Positions 6,754-14,569 of a stretch of 18,696 nucleotides of DNA are shown one piece after another. A program made the position numbers and the translations under genes. Origin of the DNA: CAYMWF01 sp964394085 [NCBI: uncultured Gemmatimonadota bacterium] (GTDB taxonomy: Bacteria; GCA-2686955; CAYMWF01); assembly GCA_964394085.1 (NCBI GenBank), contig CAYMWF010000078.1, forward strand, positions 1 to 18,696, read 5' to 3'. The notes beneath the pieces were generated by a model. That model saw nothing but the letters and a program-made list of their open reading frames with translations, did not search any database and was not told the origin of the DNA. Positions within the stretch are counted from its first letter, which is position 1. Each line of letters opens with the position of its first letter.

Positions 6754-9087
6754 ATGAAATTCCAGCGAAATATTGAATTCGGGTTCATCACTGCATCGTT
6801 TCTTTTTCTATTTCTTACTGCAGGCCCGGCCGCGGCTGAAATCGAAACCCTATACGTAATTCAACACTCTCACGCCGACGTCGGATTCGATGCGCCCCCA
6901 TCGGTCATGTTTCAGCGTAATCATGACAGAACCGTTGCGGCCCTCGACCTGGCCGATCAATATCCCGATTTCCGCTGGACCGTCGAAACCTCTTATCAAC
7001 TGGAGGGATTCCTCGAGAATGCGACCCAGCAGAACCTGGATCGCCTGAAGGACCGGCTCGCCGAGGAGCGCTTCACCTTCGGAGCCAACTACACGAACCT
7101 CCACTCCGGACTCTGCGGCCAGCGGGAGTTCGAGACGCTTCTTCTCCCGGGGGAGGGCTTCGCCGCTCAACTCGGAGCGGAACCGAACACGGTCCTGCTC
7201 AACGATGTTCCCGGCTTCACCGTCGCCATGCCGCGCCTGCTCGCCGCCGCCGGCGTGCCGTACGCGATCCTGGGTGCGAACGACTTCATCGGGGGCAAAC
7301 CGGACATCCCGCTAGAGGACCGCCCGTTCTGGTGGAAAGGGCGCGACGGCAGCCGAACCCTGACCTGGCTTACGTACGGTTCATACATCGAGGGATATTT
7401 CGACTGGGGATTGACGGGTCTCTTCAACGCCCGTTCCAAGGTGCTGGCCCGGGTGGCCGAATTCGAGGCCGCGGGGTATCCGTACGACGCCGTGATGGTT
7501 CTTCGCGCGTCGGACGACGAGATTCCGAACTCCGTCATGCCCCAGCTCGCCATCGACTGGAACCGGACCTACTCGGATATCGAGATCAAGCTCGCGACGC
7601 CTGAGGAATTCTTTACCTATATAATCGAAACCTACGGAGACAGCCTGCCGGTATATGAAGGCGACGCGAGCGGGATGTGGGAGAGCGTGGCGATGGTCAC
7701 CCCGGCCACTACTTCCATGGTCAGGCGCACCAGAACCCGCCTGGCCGATCTCGAGAACTTCTGGGAAATCATATCCGGCGCCGGGGGGCCGCCATTCCCG
7801 TCCGACCGCTTCCTGGAAGCGTGGAAACTCGCGATGATCTTCGACGAACACTCCGGTGGAGGATTCGGATGGCCGGGCCTTCTGACCAAGGAGGAGATCG
7901 AACAGGAGAACCGGCAGTTCGTATGGGTGGCGTCCCGCTGCGAAGAACTCGCAGCCGGGCTCGAGGCGGACGGTCTCGCGACGGCGGGGTGGTTCGTGGT
8001 TCCGGCAGGGGAGGCGGATCTCGTCCTGTTCAATCCGGCCGAAGCGGATTTCGAGGGTATCGTGGATATTCAAAGCGGATCCCCTTTACCCACTGACCTG
8101 CGTCTCGTCGATCCCGGCACCGGGGAGCCGCTCGTCTTCAGGTGGCTGGACGACGAAAGGACCTCCATCGCCTTCCGGACCGAGATACCGGGCGGCACAT
8201 ACCGCCGCTGGCGTCTCGAGCAGAACGGCGGCGCGCCGGATCCGCCCGGATGGATTGAAGGCGACCGCCTGTCGGCAGGGTCATTCGAGCTCCTTTTCGA
8301 TAACGGTTCAGGCACGGCGATCAGCCTGATCGACAGTGCAGGCGGCATCGATTGGCTGGAGCAGCCCGGCCCGCATCAGTTCGGCGGAATCGAGTGGGGA
8401 ACCAACCTGGAAGCCTTTTTCGGCAGCTGGCACAGGCGCAGCCTGGGCACTGTCTCCATCCTTGTCGAGGAACCGTCGGCAATTCTGCGAAGAGCCCGCA
8501 TCTTCGACGGCCAGGATCGTCTCCTGTGCGAGTACCGCCTTCACGAAAACGAACTGCGCCTGGATCTCGATCTGCGACTGCGACGGACGACCCTGCCGTT
8601 CGTGCCCTACGACGATCACTCGCACCACTACTGCGTGAGTTTCCCGGCCAACCTGCAGCCGCCGACCGTGCTCCACGTGGACGGCCCCGACGGCTGGTAC
8701 CGCCCGGGTGAGGAGAGCCTGCCCGGCGCCGCCCTCGGCCATTTCGCCTCATCCACGGGCGCCCGGATCGAGGACGCGAACGGACGCTGGATGTCGATGA
8801 GCTCCGTCGACTCCCCGATGCTGGATCTCGGCGAGATGGATGAATCCGCGCTCCCGCAGATCGAAACGGATGAGAACGGACTCGCATGGAAGCTTATCCG
8901 GCATGCCGACCTGGCCCAGGTCAAAGGAGGAGCTCTCGTGCCGATCGAGGCGGAGCCGGGCGTGCCGGACGAAATCCGTTACCGGTTCGTAATCCGTTTC
9001 GGCGAGGAAAACGAGGAAGCGCCGGGCAGGGATGTGCTTCATCGCGATTTATCGCCGCCGCTGGCGACCTGGGTGGACAAACGATAG
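6754..9087 (+). CDS. Secreted glycoside hydrolase family 38-like protein (alpha-mannosidase-like)
   Basis: A 777-residue exported protein. Residues 1-28 are a Sec signal peptide ending AAA-E. The N-terminal catalytic region carries HSHADVGF (His40 and Asp42 as zinc ligands; the classic form is HSHNDPGW), NDVPGF with Asp151 as likely nucleophile and zinc ligand, and DEHSGGG with His366 as likely fourth ligand. This is the metal set known from GH38 mannosidases. From about residue 430 onward the sequence is beta-rich, as in GH38 C-terminal domains. It probably acts on glycans in the periplasm or outside the cell; specificity for mannose is not shown. GGAG at 6740-6743 precedes the ATG. There are no transporter or other carbohydrate genes beside it. 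The motif changes make it a divergent member. Confidence 0.75.
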   Translation: MKFQRNIEFGFITASFLFLFLTAGPAAAEIETLYVIQHSHADVGFDAPPSVMFQRNHDRTVAALDLADQYPDFRWTVETSYQLEGFLENATQQNLDRLKDRLAEERFTFGANYTNLHSGLCGQREFETLLLPGEGFAAQLGAEPNTVLLNDVPGFTVAMPRLLAAAGVPYAILGANDFIGGKPDIPLEDRPFWWKGRDGSRTLTWLTYGSYIEGYFDWGLTGLFNARSKVLARVAEFEAAGYPYDAVMVLRASDDEIPNSVMPQLAIDWNRTYSDIEIKLATPEEFFTYIIETYGDSLPVYEGDASGMWESVAMVTPATTSMVRRTRTRLADLENFWEIISGAGGPPFPSDRFLEAWKLAMIFDEHSGGGFGWPGLLTKEEIEQENRQFVWVASRCEELAAGLEADGLATAGWFVVPAGEADLVLFNPAEADFEGIVDIQSGSPLPTDLRLVDPGTGEPLVFRWLDDERTSIAFRTEIPGGTYRRWRLEQNGGAPDPPGWIEGDRLSAGSFELLFDNGSGTAISLIDSAGGIDWLEQPGPHQFGGIEWGTNLEAFFGSWHRRSLGTVSILVEEPSAILRRARIFDGQDRLLCEYRLHENELRLDLDLRLRRTTLPFVPYDDHSHHYCVSFPANLQPPTVLHVDGPDGWYRPGEESLPGAALGHFASSTGARIEDANGRWMSMSSVDSPMLDLGEMDESALPQIETDENGLAWKLIRHADLAQVKGGALVPIEAEPGVPDEIRYRFVIRFGEENEEAPGRDVLHRDLSPPLATWVDKR

Positions 9088-9173
9088 AGTTCTCAAGGGC
9101 GACTGCGATCCCGGACGCCGCTCGCCTCCGACGCTTGCCTGCATACCGGTTTGTGCGTAACGAAGTGCTGAAA

Positions 9174-9203
9174 TTAACATTGTCCGCAATAATCGGATAT
9201 TGT
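9174..9203 (+). promoter_or_regulatory. Possible promoter for the MNT-HEPN-phoBR operon
   Basis: TTAACA (9174-9179) and TATTGT (9198-9203) are separated by 18 bases just upstream of the MNT start. TTAACATT also equals one half-site of the PHO box at 12579-12611, but no second copy lies 11 bp to either side. Transcription would begin only a few bases before ATG 9215, and no Shine-Dalgarno is visible, so the message could be nearly leaderless. Confidence 0.3.
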
Positions 9204-9214
9204 ACATTAGCCCC

Positions 9215-9544
9215 ATGATCGATAAAGCTGAAATTAAACGGGCGGTTAGGCGTCTGGCTGCGGCCGCTGATGCCGAACAGGTGATTTTGTTCGGTTCATA
9301 TGCACGAGGGGATGCCACGGAGCATAGCGACGTGGATTTATTGTTCATCGCGAAAAGTGACCTGCCGCGCTTCAAGAGAAGCAGGGAATTGTACAAGCTC
9401 CTGAGACCGCATCCCTTTGCAATGGACATTGTGGTTTATACTCCCCGGGAGATAGAAAAAGGCAAAAGAACGGCTACTTCGTTCGTGTCAACCGTTTTGA
9501 GGGAAGGCGAGACGCTTTATGTCAGAAGAGATCGAAATAGGTAA
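9215..9544 (+). CDS. MNT-type minimal nucleotidyltransferase (MntA-like, partner of HEPN protein)
   Basis: A 109-residue protein of the DNA polymerase beta-like minimal nucleotidyltransferase family. The signature GSYARGD followed by SDVDL (Gly27-Ser28, Asp39, Asp41) supplies the nucleotide-binding and metal residues. In characterised MntA-HepT systems this partner acts as antitoxin by adding AMP to the HEPN ribonuclease. ATG 9215 is used; a TTG at 9200 in the same frame would add MYISP and has no ribosome binding site either. The gene overlaps the HEPN gene by 26 bases, so the two are translated together. Base composition is AT-richer than the following phoBR genes, which fits acquisition as a module. 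Confidence 0.85.
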   Translation: MIDKAEIKRAVRRLAAAADAEQVILFGSYARGDATEHSDVDLLFIAKSDLPRFKRSRELYKLLRPHPFAMDIVVYTPREIEKGKRTATSFVSTVLREGETLYVRRDRNR

Positions 9545-9992
9545 GCAATGGCTGGCAAAAGCAAAAAATGACCTGCTGAACGCCGACAACAATCTGAATG
9601 CGGAAAAGATTCCTCTTGATACAGTTTGCTTTCATTGTCAACAGGCCGCGGAAAAACTGCTCAAGTCTTACCTGGTCGCCACCGGAAATTTGTATCCGAT
9701 CTCCCATGATCTCATCTTGATTCTGGAGAGAATCCTTCCTATGGATCCCGGTGCGGAAAAGCTGCGCGACGACCTTGCGCTCCTGATGCCGTATGCGATT
9801 GAAATACGATATCCCGATGATTGGTTCACCCCGACACTGGAAGACGCAACGGAAGCCAGGGAAGCCGCATCACACGTGGAATCATGGCTTTTGGGTACCC
9901 TGCCCGAAATTTTCGAATCCCCCACGTCACCCGAAGATCCAGAGCCGCAAAAAACATCAATCAATCGAAACCGCGTCACGGATGGAACCTGA
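9519..9992 (+). CDS. HEPN-domain protein paired with MNT nucleotidyltransferase
   Basis: A 157-residue helical protein. CFHCQQAAEKLLKSYL (37-52) and SHDL (62-65) are typical of the HEPN family found next to MNT genes (PF05168-like). The catalytic R-x4-6-H of ribonuclease HEPN toxins is not at the expected place: IRYPDDWF sits where an RNxxxH would be. The only match is R114-x4-H119 in the Ala-rich last helix, so nuclease activity is uncertain. A polar tail of about 25 residues extends past the domain. Its 3' end overlaps the start of phoB by 11 bases, an unusual tie to the phosphate regulon. It may be a toxin, a binding partner of the transferase, or a retired toxin. Confidence 0.8.
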   Translation: MSEEIEIGKQWLAKAKNDLLNADNNLNAEKIPLDTVCFHCQQAAEKLLKSYLVATGNLYPISHDLILILERILPMDPGAEKLRDDLALLMPYAIEIRYPDDWFTPTLEDATEAREAASHVESWLLGTLPEIFESPTSPEDPEPQKTSINRNRVTDGT

Positions 9993-10692
9993 GAAAAAGA
10001 ATATACCAGGCAGCCTGATACTCGTGGTCGATGACGAGGTCGACATCCAAGAGCTGATCCGCTACAACCTCGAGCGGGAAGGGTTCAGGGCGGTCTGCGT
10101 CGCCACGGGCGAAGAAGCGCTCGAATCGGCGGCATCCCTGGGTCCCGATCTCATCATTCTCGACCTCATGCTCCCCGGTATCGGCGGTCTCGATGTATGT
10201 AGAATACTGAAGAACGATTCGAAAACCGCCGCCGTCCCCATCCTGATGCTCACCGCCCGCAGCGAAGAACCCGATATGGTCGTAGGGCTCGAACTGGGCG
10301 CCGACGATTATATCACGAAGCCGTTCAGTCCGCGGGTGCTTGTCGCGCGGGTGAAAGCGGTTCTCAGACGCATCTCCGCCGCGGAGGAATCTCCGGAAGA
10401 TGTAATACGGGTCCACGATCTGGTAATCGATCCGGGCCGCCGGGAGGTGCTGCTCGCGGGAGAGCCCCTGGATCTCACCTTCACGGAATTCCAGATACTC
10501 CGCTTCCTGGCGGGACGGCCGGGATGGGTTTTCTCCCGCGCCCAGATCATAGACGCGGTCAGGGGAACCTATTACGCGGTGACGGACCGGGCCGTGGACG
10601 TCCAGATTGCCGGCCTCAGAAAGAAGCTGGGCCCGGCCGGCGGCGCTATTGAAACGGTCCGCGGAGTCGGTTACCGGTACAGAGAACGATGA
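9982..10692 (+). CDS. phoB: PhoB-type phosphate response regulator (OmpR/PhoB family)
   Basis: A 236-residue response regulator. The receiver domain (about 11-130) has the acidic pair Asp17-Asp18, phosphoacceptor Asp61 (LDLMLPG), Thr91 and Lys113 (TKPF). A winged-helix DNA-binding domain follows (about 141-236), ending GVGYRYRER. The recognition-helix region reads RAVDVQIAGLRKKL, where E. coli PhoB has RTVDVHIRRLRK, so some DNA-contacting side chains differ. The ATG at 9982 overlaps the end of the HEPN gene and has no clear Shine-Dalgarno, so it probably depends on coupling. Its stop overlaps phoR by ATGA. It should activate the porin-pst operon through the PHO box at 12579-12611. Confidence 0.92.
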   Translation: MEPEKKNIPGSLILVVDDEVDIQELIRYNLEREGFRAVCVATGEEALESAASLGPDLIILDLMLPGIGGLDVCRILKNDSKTAAVPILMLTARSEEPDMVVGLELGADDYITKPFSPRVLVARVKAVLRRISAAEESPEDVIRVHDLVIDPGRREVLLAGEPLDLTFTEFQILRFLAGRPGWVFSRAQIIDAVRGTYYAVTDRAVDVQIAGLRKKLGPAGGAIETVRGVGYRYRER

Positions 10693-12485
10693 AGCGACGT
10701 TCCCTCTTCATGCAGCTCTTCCCTTCCTACCTGGTCATCACCCTGTCGGCGATCTTCCTTCTCAGCTGGTATATCACCAGGTCCTTCGAACAGTACCACC
10801 TGGACGAGGCGGCAACCGATCTGCGCGCCCGGGCCGCCCTTGCGAAACACCACATCGAAAGCACGGACCTTTTCGATCCGGAGGATTTGAACCGTTACTG
10901 CAGGGACGCCGGCTCTAAAGCGGGTGTCAGGATCACGGTCATCGAGCCGGACGGACTCGTTACAGCCGATTCACGCGAAGATCCGTCGGTGATGGACAAC
11001 CACGCCGACCGTCCGGAGATCATCGCCGCTCGCCGCGAAGGCTCCGGTTTCTCGATCCGCCACAGCCGCACCCTGAACCAGGACATGATGTATCTCGCGC
11101 TCCCCCTTGACCGCGGAGGGGAACCCGGCCCGTCCGTTCGGGTGTCCCTGTCCCTGGCTTCGCTGCGGAACGCCATGAACCGGCTGCGCGTCCGGATAGT
11201 TCTTTCAGCGGGTGTGGCGGCATTGTTCGCCGCCCTCATGGTGCTGATCGTCTCCCGCCGGCTGACCGGCCCGCTCGTCGAAATGACGCGGGACGCCGCG
11301 AAGTTCTCCGAGGGCGAACTCGACGGCAGGCTCCGGACGCCTGAAACCGAGGAGATGGCGATCCTTGCCGAGACTCTCAACCGGATGGCCGAACAGCTCG
11401 ACAGGAGGATCCGGGCGGTCACCGCGCAGCGGGACGAGCGTGAAGCGGTGCTTTCGAGCATGGCGGAGGGCGTCGTGGCGATCGATACGGGAGAGCATAT
11501 CCTGAGGATGAATGCCGCCGCCGCCGACCTGCTGGGCGCTTCCGGAATCGATTATCGAAACAGGCCGATACACGAAGTGGCAAGGCATCCGGACCTGCTG
11601 GAGTTGCTGTCGGACGTGCTGGAATCAGGAAAACACCGCGAAATCGAAATATCTCTCACCGGACCGCCCGAACGGTTCATCCAGCTCAGCGGGACGCCGC
11701 TTTCCACCGGCGGAAACCAGATCGGCGCCCTGCTCGTGCTCAACGACATCACCCGGCTCGTCAGGCTCGAACGGATGCGACGCGATTTCGCGGCCAACCT
11801 CGGCCATGAACTCAAGACTCCGATCACCTCCATCAGAGGCGCCGTGGAAACCCTGCAGGACGGCGCCCTCGAGCATCCCTCCGACGCCGCCAGGTTCCTC
11901 GATATAATATTCCGCCAGTCCGAGCGTTTGAACGCCCTCTTCGACGATCTTCTAAAACTTTCGAAAATAGAAACCGAGCATGAACTCCGCGAAATATCCC
12001 CGAGCAGGCAACGGCTCGCTCCGCTGCTCGAAACCGCCGTCGAAAATCACGTCCATTCCGCGGACGAACGAGGCATACGGGTCGAGGTCGACTGCCCGCC
12101 CGATCTCGAGGTCGAAGCGGAAGCCCACCTGCTCGAAGAAGCCGTGTCCAACCTCGTAGACAACGCGGTGAAATACAGCCCGACCGGCGGATATGTCGAA
12201 GTTTCGGCCGCGCAGAGGGAGGACGGCGGTCTCGGCATCGAGGTATCCGACAGCGGACCCGGAATCGAGCCGCATCATCTTCCGCGGCTCTTCGAGCGCT
12301 TCTACCGCGTCGAAAGCGCCCGTTCGAGGGACCGGGGAGGCACCGGTCTCGGTCTCGCCATCGTCAAGCATATCGCCATTGCGCACGGCGGAGGCGTCTC
12401 CGTCGACAGTTCTCCCGGCTCGGGGAGCACCTTCAGGATAGAGCTGCCCGAAAAGACCGAAAAATCCGCGAAGCCCGACCGGTGA
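10689..12485 (+). CDS. phoR: PhoR-type phosphate sensor histidine kinase
   Basis: A 598-residue inner-membrane kinase. Order: TM1 (about 8-28), a periplasmic domain of about 135 residues, TM2 (about 167-188), HAMP (190-242), PAS (252-350), HisKA and HATPase. The H-box is NLGHELKTP with His373; Gly replaces the usual Ser before the His. The N-box Asn492, G1 DSGPG (521-525), F-box LFERFYR (534-540) and G2 GGTGLGL (550-556) are all present. The periplasmic domain makes it longer than E. coli PhoR (about 430 residues), as in many Gram-positive and deltaproteobacterial PhoR. It overlaps phoB by 4 bases. In the known pathway its activity is set by the Pst transporter and PhoU, both encoded downstream. 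Confidence 0.92.
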   Translation: MKRRSLFMQLFPSYLVITLSAIFLLSWYITRSFEQYHLDEAATDLRARAALAKHHIESTDLFDPEDLNRYCRDAGSKAGVRITVIEPDGLVTADSREDPSVMDNHADRPEIIAARREGSGFSIRHSRTLNQDMMYLALPLDRGGEPGPSVRVSLSLASLRNAMNRLRVRIVLSAGVAALFAALMVLIVSRRLTGPLVEMTRDAAKFSEGELDGRLRTPETEEMAILAETLNRMAEQLDRRIRAVTAQRDEREAVLSSMAEGVVAIDTGEHILRMNAAAADLLGASGIDYRNRPIHEVARHPDLLELLSDVLESGKHREIEISLTGPPERFIQLSGTPLSTGGNQIGALLVLNDITRLVRLERMRRDFAANLGHELKTPITSIRGAVETLQDGALEHPSDAARFLDIIFRQSERLNALFDDLLKLSKIETEHELREISPSRQRLAPLLETAVENHVHSADERGIRVEVDCPPDLEVEAEAHLLEEAVSNLVDNAVKYSPTGGYVEVSAAQREDGGLGIEVSDSGPGIEPHHLPRLFERFYRVESARSRDRGGTGLGLAIVKHIAIAHGGGVSVDSSPGSGSTFRIELPEKTEKSAKPDR

Positions 12486-12578
12486 TACGTCCGTTTTCCC
12501 CCGTCCATTCCGAAACCGGCGCCGCAACGGGAGCCACGCAGTCCCGCCACATTCCAAAAAGTTCATTTTGGCCGATTT

Positions 12579-12619
12579 CTAACTTCCTCTTAACATTCCC
12601 CTAACATTCACGGGATAAT
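12579..12619 (+). promoter_or_regulatory. PHO box and promoter of the porin-pst operon
   Basis: Three 11-bp direct repeats lie end to end: CTAACTTCCTC (12579-12589), TTAACATTCCC (12590-12600) and CTAACATTCAC (12601-12611). The TAAC cores start at 12580, 12591 and 12602, exactly one helical turn apart, as PhoB/PhoP dimers require. A -10 GATAAT (12614-12619) follows at once, and there is no good -35, as expected for an activated promoter. The core is closer to the TTAACA repeats known for Bacillus PhoP than to the E. coli CTGTCAT. Transcription would start near 12626. Confidence 0.8.
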
Positions 12620-12632
12620 AATCATTTTCGCA

Positions 12633-12647
12633 CCGGCGGCGCGCCGG
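12633..12647 (+). other. GC-rich hairpin in the porin leader
   Basis: CCGGCG (12633-12638), loop GCG, CGCCGG (12642-12647): a perfect 6-bp GC stem close to the expected 5' end of the message. No T-tract follows, so it is not a terminator. A 5' stabilising stem or a control element ahead of the TTG start is possible. Confidence 0.4.
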
Positions 12648-12678
12648 AAAGCGAATTCAGGAGAATTTGGAGGTCACT

Positions 12679-13659
12679 TTGAAAAAGTTGCGCATTCTGA
12701 TACTTCTCGCGCTCGTCTTCTCCGCCCCCGCCGCGGCCGGCGAAGGGAAACTGAGCGGCCTGGTCTTCTACGACTTCACATACTCGGAAGACGGGGATCC
12801 CCTGAACAGCTTCGAATACCGGAGGGCTTACTTCACCTACCGGCAGGAGGTGTCCGACGGCATCACGTTCAAGTTTCAGCTCGACGCGGGAAGAGCGGAA
12901 GGTGAAACCGAAGGCGGCGAGGCGGTTGAAGTCAGCGACTGGCTCGGAATGTATATCAAGAACGCCAAGGTGGACTGGCAGACCGCGATCGGAACTCTGA
13001 CATTCGGCATGCAGGGGATGAATCTCTTCCCTGTACACGAGCAGACGTGGGGTTACAGGTACATCGAAAAATCTCCCATGGACGTTCTGAGTTATGCTTC
13101 CTCGGCCGACCTGGGAATCGGGTACGCCAATACCTTCGGCAGCCTGCACTTCACCGCCCTGGTCACCAACGGCACGGGGTACAAGAATCCTGAAAACGAC
13201 AAGTATAAAAAGATTTCAACGGGTCTGACTCTCGGGGAAAGGAAGCTGTCGAAGAAGGATGGTTTCAACACCGGCGCCGTGTTCACGTATGAACCGGGAT
13301 CCGGCGGCGCCTTTACCGCGGTCGGCGGAATATTCGGGGGCTTCGCGAAGAACGGCGTCCGGGCGGGCGGCGAGCTCGATCTGCTGAAAACGGACGGGAC
13401 CGCCGGGCGTTCGGAAATGGTGATAGCGGGATACGCCGGTTATGAACTGTGGAAGGATCTGGATATCTACGGGAGGGTCGACATGCTCGATCCGGATACC
13501 GAAACCGGGGGCGACTCCGAATATTACACGATATGGGGACTGGCCTGCTCCGCCGGCAGGGGTCTGGCGATCGCCCCGAACCTCCGGTACACTTTTTACC
13601 GGGATGACGACCTTGACCCGGTTCTGGAATACAAAATCAATTTCGAATTCAAGTTCTGA
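12679..13659 (+). CDS. Outer-membrane beta-barrel porin, phosphate-starvation induced
   Basis: A 326-residue protein with a signal peptide (MKKLRILILLALVFSAPAAAG, cleavage near residue 20) and alternating amphipathic strands throughout. FEYRRAYFTYRQEVSDGITFKFQLDAGR is the style of short porins related to Porin O/P, and the chain ends FEFKF with terminal Phe, the usual outer-membrane insertion signal. The start is TTG 12679: GGAGG at 12669-12673 lies 5 bases upstream, and the in-frame TTG 12667 overlaps that site. It is the first gene after the PHO box and 18 bases before pstS, so it should admit phosphate or phosphate esters to the periplasm. Anion selectivity is inferred from context; Lys and Arg are not unusually dense. 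Confidence 0.8.
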   Translation: MKKLRILILLALVFSAPAAAGEGKLSGLVFYDFTYSEDGDPLNSFEYRRAYFTYRQEVSDGITFKFQLDAGRAEGETEGGEAVEVSDWLGMYIKNAKVDWQTAIGTLTFGMQGMNLFPVHEQTWGYRYIEKSPMDVLSYASSADLGIGYANTFGSLHFTALVTNGTGYKNPENDKYKKISTGLTLGERKLSKKDGFNTGAVFTYEPGSGGAFTAVGGIFGGFAKNGVRAGGELDLLKTDGTAGRSEMVIAGYAGYELWKDLDIYGRVDMLDPDTETGGDSEYYTIWGLACSAGRGLAIAPNLRYTFYRDDDLDPVLEYKINFEFKF

Positions 13660-13677
13660 AATCTGGAGGATACTTAA

Positions 13678-14517
13678 ATGAAAATGTTGTTTTCAGCGGC
13701 ATCGATCTGTTTCGTCCTGCTAGGGCCGGCGATTTTCCCGGGAGGAATCGTATCGGCGGGCGGTTCGCTCGCCATAGACGGTTCGACCACCGTAGGCCCG
13801 ATAGCCAAGGCATTCGCGGAATATTACATGTCTCTGAATCCGGATGTGAACGTCACTGTAAGCGAATCGGGCAGCGGCAACGGCGCGAAAGGCCTGATCA
13901 ACGGCGCATGCGACATCGCCGACATGTCCCGCTTCATGAAGAAGAGCGAATTCTCAGCGGCGGTCGCGAAGGGGATCACCCCCGTGGCTCACGTGGTGGC
14001 CCTCGACGGGCTGCCGATCCTGGTCCATCCATCCAACCCGGTGAAGGGGTTGACCGTGGCCCAGGTCCGCGACATCTACACGGGTAAAATCAAAAACTGG
14101 GCAGAACTCGGCGGACCGAACAGGAAGATCATCAAGATAAGCCGCGACACCAACAGCGGCACTTACGAATCCTTCAACAATCTGGTCATGAGAAAAGAGA
14201 AGATTTCGGGAGATACCGAGTATGTCGGGAGCAACGGCGCGGCCAGGCAGCGGATCCAGAGCACCCCGGCCGCCATCGGCTACGCGGGTCTCGGGTTCGT
14301 GGACAGAACCGTCAAGGCCCTCGAGATAGACGGAGTGTACCCCAGCCTCATCACGGTGGCGAACGGAGAGTATCCCGTTTCGAGGCCGCTGTTCATGTTC
14401 ACCAACGGCTACCCCCGGCTGGGCAGCCACCTTTACCGGTTCATTACGCTTCACCTGACCGAAAAAGGGCAGGAAATCGTGGAATCGATCGGTTTCATAC
14501 CGGTGACGCGATACTAA
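13678..14517 (+). CDS. pstS: Periplasmic phosphate-binding protein PstS
   Basis: A 279-residue substrate-binding protein of the Pst phosphate ABC transporter. A signal peptide covers about residues 1-27 (IVSAGG). Phosphate-contacting loops are visible: DGSTTVGP (34-41), ESGSGNGAKG (63-72), DMSRFMK (82-88) and SRDTNSGTYESF (155-166). There is no lipobox Cys at the cleavage site, so it is probably soluble in the periplasm. GGAGG (13664-13668) lies 9 bases upstream of the ATG. It shares the operon with the porin and PstCAB. Confidence 0.93.
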   Translation: MKMLFSAASICFVLLGPAIFPGGIVSAGGSLAIDGSTTVGPIAKAFAEYYMSLNPDVNVTVSESGSGNGAKGLINGACDIADMSRFMKKSEFSAAVAKGITPVAHVVALDGLPILVHPSNPVKGLTVAQVRDIYTGKIKNWAELGGPNRKIIKISRDTNSGTYESFNNLVMRKEKISGDTEYVGSNGAARQRIQSTPAAIGYAGLGFVDRTVKALEIDGVYPSLITVANGEYPVSRPLFMFTNGYPRLGSHLYRFITLHLTEKGQEIVESIGFIPVTRY

Positions 14518-14569
14518 GGCTCCGGTCGCGACGTTTCCCTCGAGGGGTCGCCAGGAGGAAAAAGGGGGG

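Noticed and set aside
8321-8887. Long minus-strand open frame inside the GH38-like gene
   Set aside because: Arg/Ser/Gly-rich shadow of a GC-rich gene; the plus-strand gene has clear catalytic motifs and a signal peptide.
12554-12571. Inverted repeat CCAAAA/TTTTGG as a phoR terminator
   Set aside because: The stem is short and AT-rich with no T-tract after it. It may be chance or part of the PhoB region.
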